Program-made: the position numbers and the translations under genes
The notes under the pieces: model-generated
Told to the model about the DNA's origin: nothing
Databases searched by the model: none
Seen by the model: the letters and a program-made list of their open reading frames with translations, nothing else
DNA from: Vitellaria paradoxa
Taxonomy: Eukaryota; Streptophyta; Magnoliopsida; Ericales; Sapotaceae
Direction of reading: 5' to 3'
Assembly (NCBI GenBank): GCA_019916065.1
Contig: CM034236.1
Location: 48,739,690 to 48,803,689, forward strand
Length of the DNA stretch: 64,000 nt
Part shown: piece by piece, positions 10,885 to 22,064 of the stretch
How positions within the stretch are numbered: position 1 is the first letter of the stretch
Layout of the letters: every line of letters begins with the position of its first letter

Positions 10885-11130
10885 AAAAAATTTAAAATTT
10901 TTTATTTATTTTTAATAAATTCTTGATTCAAAAGACAACGTGAAATAGTTTTTAGTATTTATTGTTAAAAAACTAAGTGTACATTTGGCGCGGTAAAAAA
11001 TAATAAAAAATTTAAAATTTTTTATTTATTTTTAATAAATTCTTGATTCAAAACACAACGTGAAATAGTTTTCAGTATTTATTGTTGAAAAACTGAGAGT
11101 GCGTTTGGCGTGGTAAAAAATAATAAAAAA
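10885..11130. repeat. Tandem duplication, 2 x 120 bp
   Basis: The segment AAAATTTAAAATTTTTTATT through GGCGCGGTAAAAAATAATAA repeats with an exact 120-bp period and about five substitutions, so it is fairly young. Confidence 0.85.
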
Positions 11131-13040
11131 TGTGATTTGCGAAAATTTTTTATGTTTAATGCACACATCTCAAATTGTATTTTTTTGAGATGAACAATAA
11201 GATTATCGTTCTGACAAATTAGATCTCCGTTTGAACAGTTTCAAAATTTTGTACGAAATAAGACAGTGAACTGGTATCGGAACAGTTTACGTTAGTTCGT
11301 TTAGATGGAAGTTGGTAGTGCCTAACCATCGAAATGGTTTAGTTCGAGCCGTTTGGATGGTATTGAACTATTACACTTTTTACTTTATTTTCTTCTAAAA
11401 AAATGACAAAACGTTCAAACGATTTATACAATATGTCGAATCTACCCGAGAAAAATTGGTCACAGTGGGCGTCATTTAGTAGCTTGGAAGTCTGTAATAA
11501 GAATAACAAACAAATTTTTTTGTTATTTAATTAACCGAATTTCAGTTATCAATTTTTTTTGAGAATATATTAAACTTTTTTCAAATTTTGAAAAGATACT
11601 AATACATAAAAAGTAACAAAAATTTTCTAAAATTTTTAAAAATTGTCAACGAATTTTGTTAAGACAAACGGACTCCGAATGTCTTTACATTATATATATA
11701 TATATATATATATGCATACAGTAGCCCAACCATTGTTTGTTTCACAAAATTATCTGGTTTCCCAAAACCAATGGCAGTGTTTAATCGAAACTCTGGAAAG
11801 GTGAAGTGAAGCCTGAGGTGAAGTGAAACCTGGAAAGCTCTCTCTCTCTCTCTCTCTCTCAAAGTGCTAGTTTACGTTTAACTTTCTACGTTATTGGCTA
11901 TTTTCTGCGTTTTTTTTTTCTTTTTGTTTTTTCACTAACGTGGTCTATCATGTTTTAGCTTTTTAAATGCATTGGCCCACCACCACCATTATTGACTTGG
12001 CTGTGCATAAAATAATATAAAAAGAATTATAAAGAAATGGTTTATTTAGCTAATTTATTATGTTTTGATTAATATGTTAATAGAAACAATAGGTTAAAGC
12101 CCAAACAAACACAGTCGGAAATTCAAAGTGGGGATCATGCCTAGAAGAACTGATTTTGCTATTGAAGGAATCTAATGAATGTATTTGCAAATTGGATTTG
12201 CAGCAGGGAGGAAAAACCAACAGAGGTGAAAGCAAATCAAATTATTTATACATTTATATTATTTTTATGATTATTTAAAAAAAAATATTTTTCTTGACGA
12301 ATATTTATTCTTTTTTCTTATTTTCCTAATCATATAAAAATAAATTTGATAATTATTTATTTATTTATCCCTTAACCAAAAAAATCCTCATTTCAAACAC
12401 ACAAATTTAACAAGCAAGCTTTAAATCGCCAAAGGGAGATTTAACAATTAAATTAAGTACGCATTTAGCGATATAAAAGCTGAAATAAAATATGCTATGA
12501 GTTATTTTTTTGTGTTTAAAGTGTAAATTATAAACTACAAAAAAATATATATGAATAATTTCGTGCAAAGTTGTGCAGGCATTTTTTAATTTTTCTATCA
12601 AAATTTTTTGAAATTTGTATAAATGTTATTAAAATTTGTAAAGATTTGTAAAAATATATAAATTTATAAAAACTTATAAATATTTACATAATTTGAAATA
12701 AAGAATTTATAAACAATTATAAAAATTTTTAAATTTTTTCAACATTTTTCATAATTACAATCTAAAGCCCCCAGTTGAGGAGAGTCCATGGTCGATATAC
12801 AGATGAGGTTGTGGGACCCAGAATTAAAGCTGAAGTCCAAGGCTGCCCACTCCGTTTCCTTTGTTTTTTCATTTATTGAAGCGGTGCCATGATTTGCAAA
12901 ACGCAGCCGTTTGCGCCTACTGCTGCGGCAGCAGTTCTTCGCGTACTGCAAGGCCCCCGCTCCGCCTCTTGTCGGCCATTACGAGCAAATTCCGTTTGAA
13001 ACAGCTCAAAGAAACTAATAATTGGGCCGGTTTGATGTTA
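11131..13040. other. Non-genic stretch with microsatellites and one higher-GC patch
   Basis: Holds (TA)n at 11692-11712, (CT)n at 11838-11860 and AT-rich DNA. 12760-13030 is clearly richer in G+C than its surroundings and has open frames of 60-70 codons on both strands, but they contain no domain I recognise. It could be a remnant of an exon or captured gene fragment; I do not call a gene. Confidence 0.5.
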
Positions 13041-13041
13041 A

Positions 13042-13350
13042 AATAAAATACGGCAAAATTCTATAAAATTTTATAAAATTTTATAAATACAAATTATAAA
13101 ATAATAAATTTAAACTCTCCACTCACTACATAAAATATGAGATATTAATTTTTATAATTTTATACAATTTTATACAACTCTAAACTAACTATATTATGGG
13201 TGTGTTTGACATTTAATAAAATAATACAAAATTCTACAAATTTTTATAAATACGAATTACGAGATAATAAAAATTTAAATTCTCTACTGACTACATAAAA
13301 TACGAGATATTAACTTTTATAATTTTATACAATTTTAAACTACTCCAAAC
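13042..13350. repeat. Two diverged direct copies of an AT-rich repeat (~150 bp)
   Basis: Both copies contain the same order: AAATTCTA.AAA, TATAAATAC.AATTA, TTTAAA.TCTC.ACT.ACTACATAAAATA.GAGATATTAA, TTATAATTTTATACAATTTTA. A third copy in opposite orientation lies at about 14010-14115. Confidence 0.7.
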
Positions 13351-14115
13351 AAACTCTATATAGTCCTGGGACTCGAGGGCTTGGTCTCCATTGTTATTCA
13401 AACTTAGACTTGCACTATTAAATTAACATTTAATAATTTAAATTTACTCATATGCTTTTAATTTAAAAATATTTAAATAAATTTAAATCATTAAATTTTA
13501 ATCAGCGTTTGGAGCCCTAAAAAATTTTAAAAGTTAAAAACTTTAAAAAATTTTAAAATTCGTTGGAACGAACTAAAATGGTGGTTCTAACAGATTTTGT
13601 CAGATTTTAAAAAAAGTTGATATGACATTTGTACAAAAAGTTACATAAAATTTCAAAAATTTTTAAAATTTTTTGCTAAAATTTTACCACGTGTTACTTT
13701 ATATAATTTTTAATAACTTTATATTAAATCAAACTTAAATATTCAATAATCATTTTATAATAATTTTTTACACTTCAAACTCTAACAAAATTTCATTTTT
13801 AAAAACTTTTGATTTTTTTTTTTTTTTTGATCCAAACGATAATTCCAAAACTTATCAATGTGACGAAACTAACCCCGCACACGCATCAGCCTCTCCTTTT
13901 CATTGTCCTTCGTTGTCATTGACGGTGACAATTGCAGTGATGTGGGAGCCCGCTGGTGACGATTGGGGTTAGTCTGGCGCAGTTATGCACCATTGTACGT
14001 TTGATATTTTTTGTTTGATTTGAAATTGTATAAAATTATAAAAATTATTACCGAAAAATTTAAATTTATTATTCCGTAATTCATGTTTATAGAGTTTTGT
14101 AGTATTTTATTTTAA

Positions 14116-15361
14116 CTTAAAACAATGTTTTATTTTAGTTATTTATTTTAAAATAAAAAATAAATTTAAGATCTTTGGTAATTTATATAATTTATACTCG
14201 TTCTTATTTATAATAATTAATTAAAAAATACATTTTTCATACATCAGACACGGACCACCCCGAACGTACCCTCAATCCGGTGGTGGGTAGTTTGGTGAAG
14301 TTTTTGACGTGAGGAAGAATGTTCAGCCACATTGGGCAATGTCCAATCCGTTTACGTACACGGAAACGTCTTTGTTTAATTTCGATAAAAAGATATTCCA
14401 TCCACATTCCACGTCAACCCAACAACTATTCAAAGAAAGCAAAAGGATAATCTCCTTCATGTTCTTGGAACGGCATTGACGTTAGAAAATTCAATGCACG
14501 TGTTCTTGAACTATTATCACCCCGCATTGATGGATTGCAATTGCGATAGGATTTCAAATGTAAAGTCTTATTTAGTAAATTCTGTGTCTTTTCTTTTTAG
14601 GTTTGCGGAAATTTGTTATTTGGTTAATTAAAAAGTTTGTACTTTGTTTCAAACTTTACATATTTAGATAAGCTTAATTGAGGTGTCTTTAAGTTTAGAT
14701 TTAGGAAGGCTGAATCTGAATCTAATCAGCTTTGAAATTCTTAGTTTTTGGAATCAAAAACTAGAGATTGCTTTACTCCATAAATAGTGACCTCCTACAC
14801 CTACATAAGGTTTAGAGTAAAAGAGAAAATTATAGTTATCTATTAAGATTTAAAAAGACTTCTTTCAACTTAGCAACAAAAATTTATACTTTCAACAATT
14901 GTTCATTGGTTCTTTAAAAGAGTTTGAAGTACTCTTCATCATATGCGAGTGAAGATATTTCATCATATTTTGATAATACATCTATTAAAATTAAGAATTA
15001 AGGTTAAAAAGGGTAGACTGTATCTGTTATTGTGATCTCTCGTGTAACCAAGTTGCACATAATGAACATGTTCAATTTCTTTATATTTTTGCAGTATAAA
15101 ATTATTTATTTGACCGATTGATTGATTGATAATCATACTAACAAAATTTCACATAGGATACACTATATATATATATATATATATATTCATCTTATAGAAA
15201 TGTCCGGTTTGATTTGGAACAATTTTTTTTTTTAATTAAACAAAAGGACAATTCAATGCACTAGTCAATATATGCATTGCAGAGTCCACGTTCATAATTG
15301 ATCCCAAAACCTGATCCGAATTTATTTTTCAAATTAACTTTCACTGGACTGAAAGTAATAC
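14116..15361. other. Non-genic stretch downstream of the MES pseudogene
   Basis: AT-rich DNA with a short (TA)n near 15166-15184. No coding region or RNA gene recognised. It is the 3' flank of the minus-strand MES copy. Confidence 0.55.
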
Positions 15362-16554
15362 TCAATGGTATCTGTCGGCAATCTCCAACAAAAAGAGGCA
15401 AAGCTCTTTGGGCTTGGATAGCATGATCATGTGGTCAGCTCCTGCCACGGACTTGACTTCCTCAGGTGGGCTGTTCTCAATGCTCCATCTCTGGAATTCT
15501 TTCATCACTCGATCTTCTTCGCACACTATGTAGACCCTACTCACCGATCCATATCTCCCTTCTGTTAGCAACGATTCCTTGGCCATGTCTTCCAAGAAAA
15601 ACCCATGTGGCCTCACTAACATTTTCGCTAATACTAGGTCCTGCATGAAATAAGTCTAATACATACATACATACATATATATATATATGACCTGATCTAC
15701 ATACAAATCAAAAATTTTATCGGTTCAATTACCCTTCAGGCTACATTTGTTTGTTCAACGTAAGTAGTTATGACACTTTTCACATCGAAACATGCGAGGC
15801 TTTAATCTTTTTTTCTTTTTTTTCAATACAAATTTTTTTAATATATTACACCGAATCTGCTTTTAAAAAATGAATAAAATTCAAGGCACATTGGCAAATT
15901 TTGAAAATTTCTGAAATTTTTTGAAAATTTTTATATTTTATTTCACTGTACAAATTACGAACTTACAAATTATTTCATTTTATCTTACTTTTTGTCACTT
16001 CAAATGCTCCCTTAATTATCTAATAAATTCTCCAAATAAAATTAATTATCTAATATTTTTCTCCTATATATCCATTTCGGTGTATATATATATATATATA
16101 TATATATAATATGGGAAGTTTTCATACGACTGCAGGAAAAAGTCATTTAAGTCTATCCTTTCATGAGAACGTGTATCATAATGTAGGTTGGACTTGCAGA
16201 AGCCGACTAGCCCTAAAAAAAAAAAAAAACAAATAGATTGGGAGTTTTTGAAAGTCAGCCACTATTTATGGACTTATAAATATTTAAGTCATACCTAAAA
16301 AATTTATTTGTGAATAAATTACACTTACAACAAAAAGACAAAAAAGGACATCACGTGTTTTTCACTATATTTCAAAACTGTTAATTTTATCCGAAAATAT
16401 TGCACACTTCACTCATAACTTCCGCGACTTTCCATTTTCTTTACAAAGCAACCAAAACGGATTTTTGGAAACAAAATCAAAACTGTTTGGGAAAAACTTA
16501 ATTCTGCGACTTTCCACCTTCTTTACAAAGCAAGCAAAATCAAAACTGTTTAGG

Positions 16555-16660
16555 AAAAATAATACTGTATAATAAAACAGTACCGCATAATAAAACAGTA
16601 CCATATAAAAATAATACCCCATAATAAAACAGTACAGCATAATAAATGAGTACCGCATAT
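16555..16660. repeat. Short repeats of AATAAAACAGTACC type
   Basis: Three to four diverged copies of a roughly 20-bp motif precede the larger satellite and share its ACAGTACC word. Confidence 0.6.
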
Positions 16661-16689
16661 ATTGAATATGTGACTTTCTTTTGTGTTTC

Positions 16690-17825
16690 ATGATATTGTT
16701 TGCAAACTAAACACATTCGGTACTATTTTTACAAGAGCATACATCTTATACAAAATAGTACCGCACACATATGGTACTCTTATCCATGTGGTACTGTTAG
16801 CCATATATTGGATATGTGGCTTTTTTTTGTGTTTTATGGTTCTATTTGTATACTAGACACATTCGCTATTGTTTTTACAAGAGCATGCATCTTATACAAA
16901 ACAGTACCACACGCATGTGGTATTCTCATCCATGTGGAATTGTCAACCATATATTGAATATATGACTTTTTTTTGTGTTTCATAGTGTTGTTTGTATACT
17001 AGACACATTCGGTATTGTTTTTACAAGAGCATGCATCTTACACAAAATAGTACCGTACGTATGTGGTACTCTCATCCATGTGGTACTGTCAGCCATATAT
17101 TGAATATGTGAATTTTTTTTTGTGTTTCATGGTGTTGTTTGTATAAAAGACACATTCGGTACTGTTTTTACAATATCATGCATCTTACATAAAACAGTAC
17201 CGCACGCATGTGGTACTCTCATTCATGTGGTACTGTCAGTCATATATTGGATATATGACTTTTTTTTGTATTTCATGGTGCTGTTTGCATATTAGACACA
17301 TTCGGCATTGTTTTTACGGTACTGTTTTTACAAGAGTATACATCTTAGACAAAACAGTACCGTATGCATGTGGTACTCTCATTTAAGTGGTACTGTCAAC
17401 CATATACTGAATATGTGATTTTTTTTTTGTGTTTCATGGTGTTGTTTGTATACTAGACACATTTGGTACTATTTTTACAAGAGCATGCATCTTACACAAA
17501 ACAGTACCGCACGCATGTGGTACTCTCATCCATGTGATACTGTCAGCCATATATTGGATATGTGACTTTTTTTGTGCTTCATGGTGCTGTTTGCATATTA
17601 GACACATTCGGTACTGTTTTTACAAGAGTATGCATCTTATACAAAACAATACCGCACGCATATGGTACTCTCAGCCATGTGGTACTGTCAGCCATATATT
17701 GGATATGTGACTTGTTTTGTGTTTCATGGTACTGTTTGCATACTAGACACATTCAGTATTATTTTTACAAGAGCATGCATCTTATACAAAACAGTACCGC
17801 ACGTATGTGGTACTGTGTTTATATG
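16690..17825. repeat. Tandem satellite, 8 units of about 146 bp
   Basis: The anchor ACACATTCGG recurs at 16711, 16857, 17003, 17150, 17296, 17457, 17602 and 17747. Spacings are 146, 146, 147, 146, 161, 145 and 145 bp; the 161-bp unit contains a small internal duplication. Each unit has ACAGTACCGCACGCATGTGG followed by GTGGTACTGT, so ACAGTACC and GGTACTGT can form a hairpin. It lies entirely in intron 2 of the MES pseudogene. Open frames of 85-93 codons that cross units are not genes, because the period is not a multiple of three. Confidence 0.92.
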
Positions 17826-17914
17826 AGTTTGCATTTTATATGAAACAATACCACATAAACAATACCGATACAGAGATTTGTATATATTCCTTCTTCGACT
17901 GACGTTAATCTCAG

Positions 17915-18060
17915 TCGATGCTCATTTAAATTAATGATATACCATATCTTCAAGTGATTTATAAGGAAGGAAAACAAAAACGAAAGTTGGTGCTCGTTCA
18001 AATTAATGATATGCCATTTCGTCACGCGATTTATAAGGAAAGAAAATAAAAACGGAAAAA
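17915..18060. repeat. Tandem duplication, 2 x 73 bp
   Basis: G.TGCTC.TT.AAATTAATGATAT.CCAT through GATTTATAAGGAA.GAAAA.AAAAACG occurs twice, starting near 17918 and 17991. Diverged by roughly 15 percent. Also within MES2 intron 2. Confidence 0.75.
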
Positions 18061-20405
18061 ACGTGATTTTCAGTTAGCGTGATTTCCGGCAATTCTTGTC
18101 GAAGTTAATTATAGAAATAAAGAGTATTCTTGGTATATTAAAAATTATATTTAAAACAAAACTATGAGACCCACTCAAAAGTGTGACTTAAATACAAAAT
18201 TTTTTACATTAATGTGACTTAAAAGTAGTACTTTTTTTTTATATGACTAATAGCCTTAAAAAATTATAAAGTATAACTTAAATACAATTTTCCGAATAAA
18301 TTGCGTCGGTCAGTTATTTCTGCCAACCCGATTTCAACGTGGGCTAAAACTTTTCTCGTCAAATTAATTTGTTCTGGGCTTGGAGGGCTTGTTTAGATTA
18401 CCCACAACCCTAATATATATGTATATACGTTCGCATGTAAGTTTACTTGTTAATATATATAAAAAATTCTACTTATATATTTTTTCTTTTTTTGTCAATA
18501 ATCTTTTTGAGAAAATTTGGAATAAGCATATTTTAAAATAGTCTCAACACAAATAGAGACGAGGTGATTCAAAGCAATTTAAGACCTAAAATGGTATTTT
18601 TAAATAAGGACTTCAGTATTAAATTTTTTATTTAAAATTAATTTTTCTTGCTTTTTGAATTGCAAAAGTACTAATTAATTATCGGTCCAAATGATTGAAT
18701 CTAATTTTTTATTAGACCTATATTATCATAAGATTTTTTTATATGACTTAAAATATTTATAGATTTATTTATTTTTTTTTTTACATACATCATTTAAAAT
18801 ATCTAAAAATTTAAGGGCTTCCTTTCAAATAAAGCTAGCCTAAAGCTCAAAATTTTTTTTTTTTTTAATACACTGGTCAGCCAGCCTGATAGAGACTCAA
18901 ACGGTAGATGCTAGATCGGGAGCCATTGATTAAAATTCATCAATTCAGAACATTTTTTTTTTTACATTAAAAATATATGAATATATCTTAATCGTTAAAT
19001 TTTAATCTTACTGTTCCGAGCAATGTCAGCACACCCAAATCCTAGAGACTCACCTCTGGTTGGCAGTGCTGATAGACATTGGATGCCAAGTATTCCGGGC
19101 CGAGGAGAGCCCAAGTTGGTGGCTTTTCGGGGCCTTGATCGAAACTGAGCCGGCAATCCACCAGAGTCTCTCTCGAGGTCCTCCTAAAGTACTGTGTCCA
19201 ACACAAAAGCAGCGATTATTAGTAAATAGAAACCAGAATGTGAGGCCGCAATGTGTTCAGTGAAAGTGCAGTTCAGTAAATTTTATTTTTTAAATAATTA
19301 CTTCACAAGAGACCACGCGAATGTTTAGATGATAGAAAAGTATAACAAAAGTATAAAAAATTAATGTAAAAGTAATATATAGTAAAATTTAATTAGAAGA
19401 AGTTGATGAGTTTTTGTATTTTTTGGTATTTTTTGATAGTTCAAATCAACACCACATAATTTATTTGTTTTTTTTTTTTAAAGTAAATAAATAAATACTC
19501 CATTTCGGTTTATTTTTTAAAAAAGAAACATAGCAATAGAAACTGTTTCCGATGCTATATTGTAAAAACAAAAAAAAAAAAAACAAAAACAAAAACAAAA
19601 AAACAAAGAAGGAAAGAAATAAAACATTTTTAGAAGTTATATGTATGCAGAAATTAAAACCTATCATTTTTCTTTTAAGAAAAAAAAAAAAGCTCTTCTA
19701 ATATCCTTTTTAATAATATTTCCAATTTCAAATATATATAAATATACATGATATACAGATAAGATTTTAGTTTTTTATTTTTTAGTATATATATATATAT
19801 ATATTTTATAGGATTTCTTAGGATTAATCAAGAATTAATTTGTAGGGGCTGTTTGGAAGAAAAAAAAGTTGACAAAAAAATACAGTAAAAATAAAAAGAT
19901 GTGACGTAAAAGTGATATGTATTAAAATTTTATTGAAAAAAATATAAAAAGTAGTTAAAGTTTGATAACTTTTGATAAGTTTTAGCCTGCCAAACGGTGC
20001 ATAGTATAATAAATTAAAATATACTTGTTGCATGAGAGCTGCTGGAGGGTCTTTAGAGTTGGGCATGTAGGCTGTGACGAAAACTGCGACGGAGATCTTC
20101 TGAGGGAACCTCTCCATGGCCAGAGAAATGCTCAGGCCGCCGTAGCTGTGACCCACCAAAACCACCTTCTCACCACCACCAGGCTGCAGAGACTCCATAA
20201 AGTCCATCAGGGGTTGCAAATAGTCGGACAGCGAAGCCACCTCCTCCAGCCGCCTCGGGTCCGCCCCACATCCGGCTAGGTCAACGGCGGTGACACGGTG
20301 GCCGGCTGACTGGAGCAGGGTGGCGAGCTTGTACCAGCACCAAGCCCCATGGCAGAGCCCATGAACCAGGACAAAGTGCTTTGGCTATTGCTATTTCATA
20401 TTTGA

Positions 20406-20502
20406 GAATAATTTTCACTCAAAAAGAGGATATTTATTGACCTATCATCTTTAATGATTATCAACAGCACGTTGATTTGGTTGGCCAAAAAAGGCTAATT
20501 TT
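20406..20502. repeat. Upstream segment of the MES pseudogene, also present at 21183-21266
   Basis: ATAATTTTCACTCAAAAAGAG, ATCATCTTT.AATG, TTTGATTTGGTYGGCCAAAA and AAGGYTAATTTT occur in the same order in both copies. This copy directly precedes the ATG at 20399 (minus strand) and includes the likely core promoter. Confidence 0.7.
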
Positions 20503-20712
20503 GGGTTCAATGGGCTAGTGTGAAAAATACATTATAGGAGCTATTGTGTTTAAATAAAAGATCAAGATTTAATCAATATTTATTAATTTTATCAAATAGT
20601 ATTTATTACAACATTTATTAATTCAATTAAACTTACTTGGATTATATCTTGACTCTTCATTTGAACATTGCAGCTCCTTCAGTGTATTTTCTACTGCAGT
20701 CCTCTTGAACCC
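20503..20712. mobile_element. Mutator-like MITE, 9-bp target duplication
   Basis: A 210-bp element begins GGGTTCAATGGGCTAG and ends ...CTCTTGAACCC. The terminal inverted repeats are about 70 bp and fairly diverged. It is flanked by perfect 9-bp direct repeats GCTAATTTT at 20494-20502 and 20713-20721. Long TIRs plus a 9-bp duplication are the signature of Mutator-like elements. No transposase is encoded. Confidence 0.85.
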
Positions 20713-20721
20713 GCTAATTTT

Positions 20722-20940
20722 TAGGTTCAAGGGGGCTGCAGTGGAAAGATGAACGGTTGAGATTTCTTTGTCCTTTAATTACATGTTATCTTTGACATTC
20801 CGTATTAATTGTGTTCTAATCAAATTTTTAAAATTTTTATTTTTATTTTGAAAATAAATTTAATTAAAATAAATTTGAACTATCGGATTAAATACAAAAA
20901 AATCTCAACCGTTCATCTTCCACTGTAACCCCTGCAGTGG
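20722..20940. mobile_element. MITE copy 1 of an inverted pair
   Basis: Terminal inverted repeats: GGAAAGATGAACGGTTGAGA near 20744 pairs with TCTCAACCGTTCATCTTCC near 20905. The AT-rich interior carries TTTTATTTTGAAAATAAATT, which appears reverse-complemented in the neighbouring copy. Confidence 0.7.
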
Positions 20941-21155
20941 AGAAATGAAGGGTTGAGATCTCTTTAGACTTAATCTAATTATTATAATTTATTTTAATTA
21001 AATTTATTTTCAAAATAAAAATAAAAATTTAAAAATTTTGATTAGAGTATAATTAATGCGAAATATTAAAGATCACGTGTCATTAAAATGTAAAAAATTC
21101 TTAGCCATTCATTTCTTCACAATAGCCCCTATTGGAACCCCCTTAACCCAATTTT
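20935..21155. mobile_element. MITE copy 2 of an inverted pair
   Basis: Same family as the preceding element but in opposite orientation, sharing the CTGCAGTGG junction. Ends GTGGAGAAATGAAGGGTTGAG and the inverted, diverged TTAGCCATTCATTTCTTCAC. The two copies together form a larger palindrome. Confidence 0.65.
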
Positions 21156-21182
21156 TAGCCATTTTTTCAATTTTTTTCCGCC

Positions 21183-21266
21183 AATAATTTTCACTCAAAA
21201 AGAGAAACAATCATCTTTTAATGGTATCAATATTACTTTGATTTGGTCGGCCAAAAAAGGTTAATT
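21183..21266. repeat. Duplicate of the MES2 promoter segment
   Basis: Second copy of 20406-20502 in the same orientation, separated from the first by the MITE cluster. No MES exon follows it on the minus-strand downstream side within the cluster. Confidence 0.65.
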
Positions 21267-21909
21267 TTTGCTGATTTCTCTAATTTTCTCCCCCAAATAT
21301 TTATCAATTTCTGTAACTTTTATTAATTTTTTAAATTTTTACCAATTTTTACTAATTTACTCTAACTTTTATCATTTTTTAATTTTGTATAACTTTTATA
21401 AATTCTTTTTTAATACCCAATCAACCACTAAAATTAGACATGTGAAAAATTGATGCAAAATTAAATTTTTTTCTTTTTTTGTTTAATTGCTGCTGCTGGT
21501 GCTGGTGGGAAACGGCTACTTAATTTGTCTTTATCTGTAAGGCCAGTCACTTCCCATTAATTGCCGTCTACCACTTTCCGTATTTTGATAACCCTCATTA
21601 TTTTTAATTTTTAATTGAACAATAATGCTACGTATTGTAACAAATTTCATAGTATTTTTATTTTTTTGTATTAGTTTCAATTAAAAATTAAAAGAGCACT
21701 AATAAATATAATATATATACAAATAAAGTTCAAATTAAATATAAAAACAAAGACTCGTAACAAGTTTTAAAAAATACATATTAAAATTCTCCTATCAAGT
21801 CGCCGCATAAATAAATGTTATAAAATTTATGCTAATAAATATTATTTCTTTTTTTTTAATTTTTAAATAAAGAATAGCACGCGATAGTAATAGAGATGTT
21901 AGGGACATA

Positions 21910-22064
21910 GGGCTCGTTTGGAGTTAAAAAAATCAAAAAATTTTAAAAAATTTCAAAAATTTTCAAATCTCTCCAATCATATTTTATCACTTATCATTTT
22001 TACGTCACATTAATCCCATCCATTAATTTTTTTTTTAATTTTCTTTTGAACTCCAAACGTACCT
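21910..22064. mobile_element. MITE with GGGCTCGTTTGGAGTT-type ends
   Basis: GGGCTCGTTTGGAGTT at 21910 pairs with AACTCCAAACGTACCT ending at 22064; 155 bp, AT-rich interior. Possible 3-bp ATA target duplication. This resembles Tourist/Harbinger- or hAT-type MITEs. Confidence 0.5.

Larger units (their letters stand above)
15362..20399 (-). pseudogene. Second MES-type methylesterase copy, disabled at the N-terminus
   Basis: Exons 20025-20399, 19054-19191 and 15362-15640 use the same phase-0 intron positions as MES1. The 138-bp middle exon encodes a typical MES segment (DQGPEKPPTWALLGPEYLAS). Total length is 263 codons. HGLCHGAWCW, Ser85 in VGHSYGG, Asp214 in EEDRVMKEF and His241 in GADHMIM are all present, so the catalytic core reads intact; one residue is missing just after Asp214 compared with MES1. 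Codons 3 and 5 after the only plausible ATG (20399) are both TAG, another in-frame stop lies upstream, and the next ATG would remove the oxyanion motif. The splice sites and the rest of the frame are preserved, so inactivation looks recent, or an unrecognised start is used. Intron 1 is 833 bp; intron 2 is 3413 bp and contains a satellite array. Confidence 0.85.

Noticed and set aside
12739..13046. 61- and 70-codon frames in a higher-GC patch
   Set aside because: No domain, and frames on both strands overlap; not enough to call a gene, though noted as a possible remnant.
16700..17843. Repeated 85-93 codon frames in the 146-bp satellite
   Set aside because: The unit length is not a multiple of three, the peptides shift frame between units, and there is no known domain.
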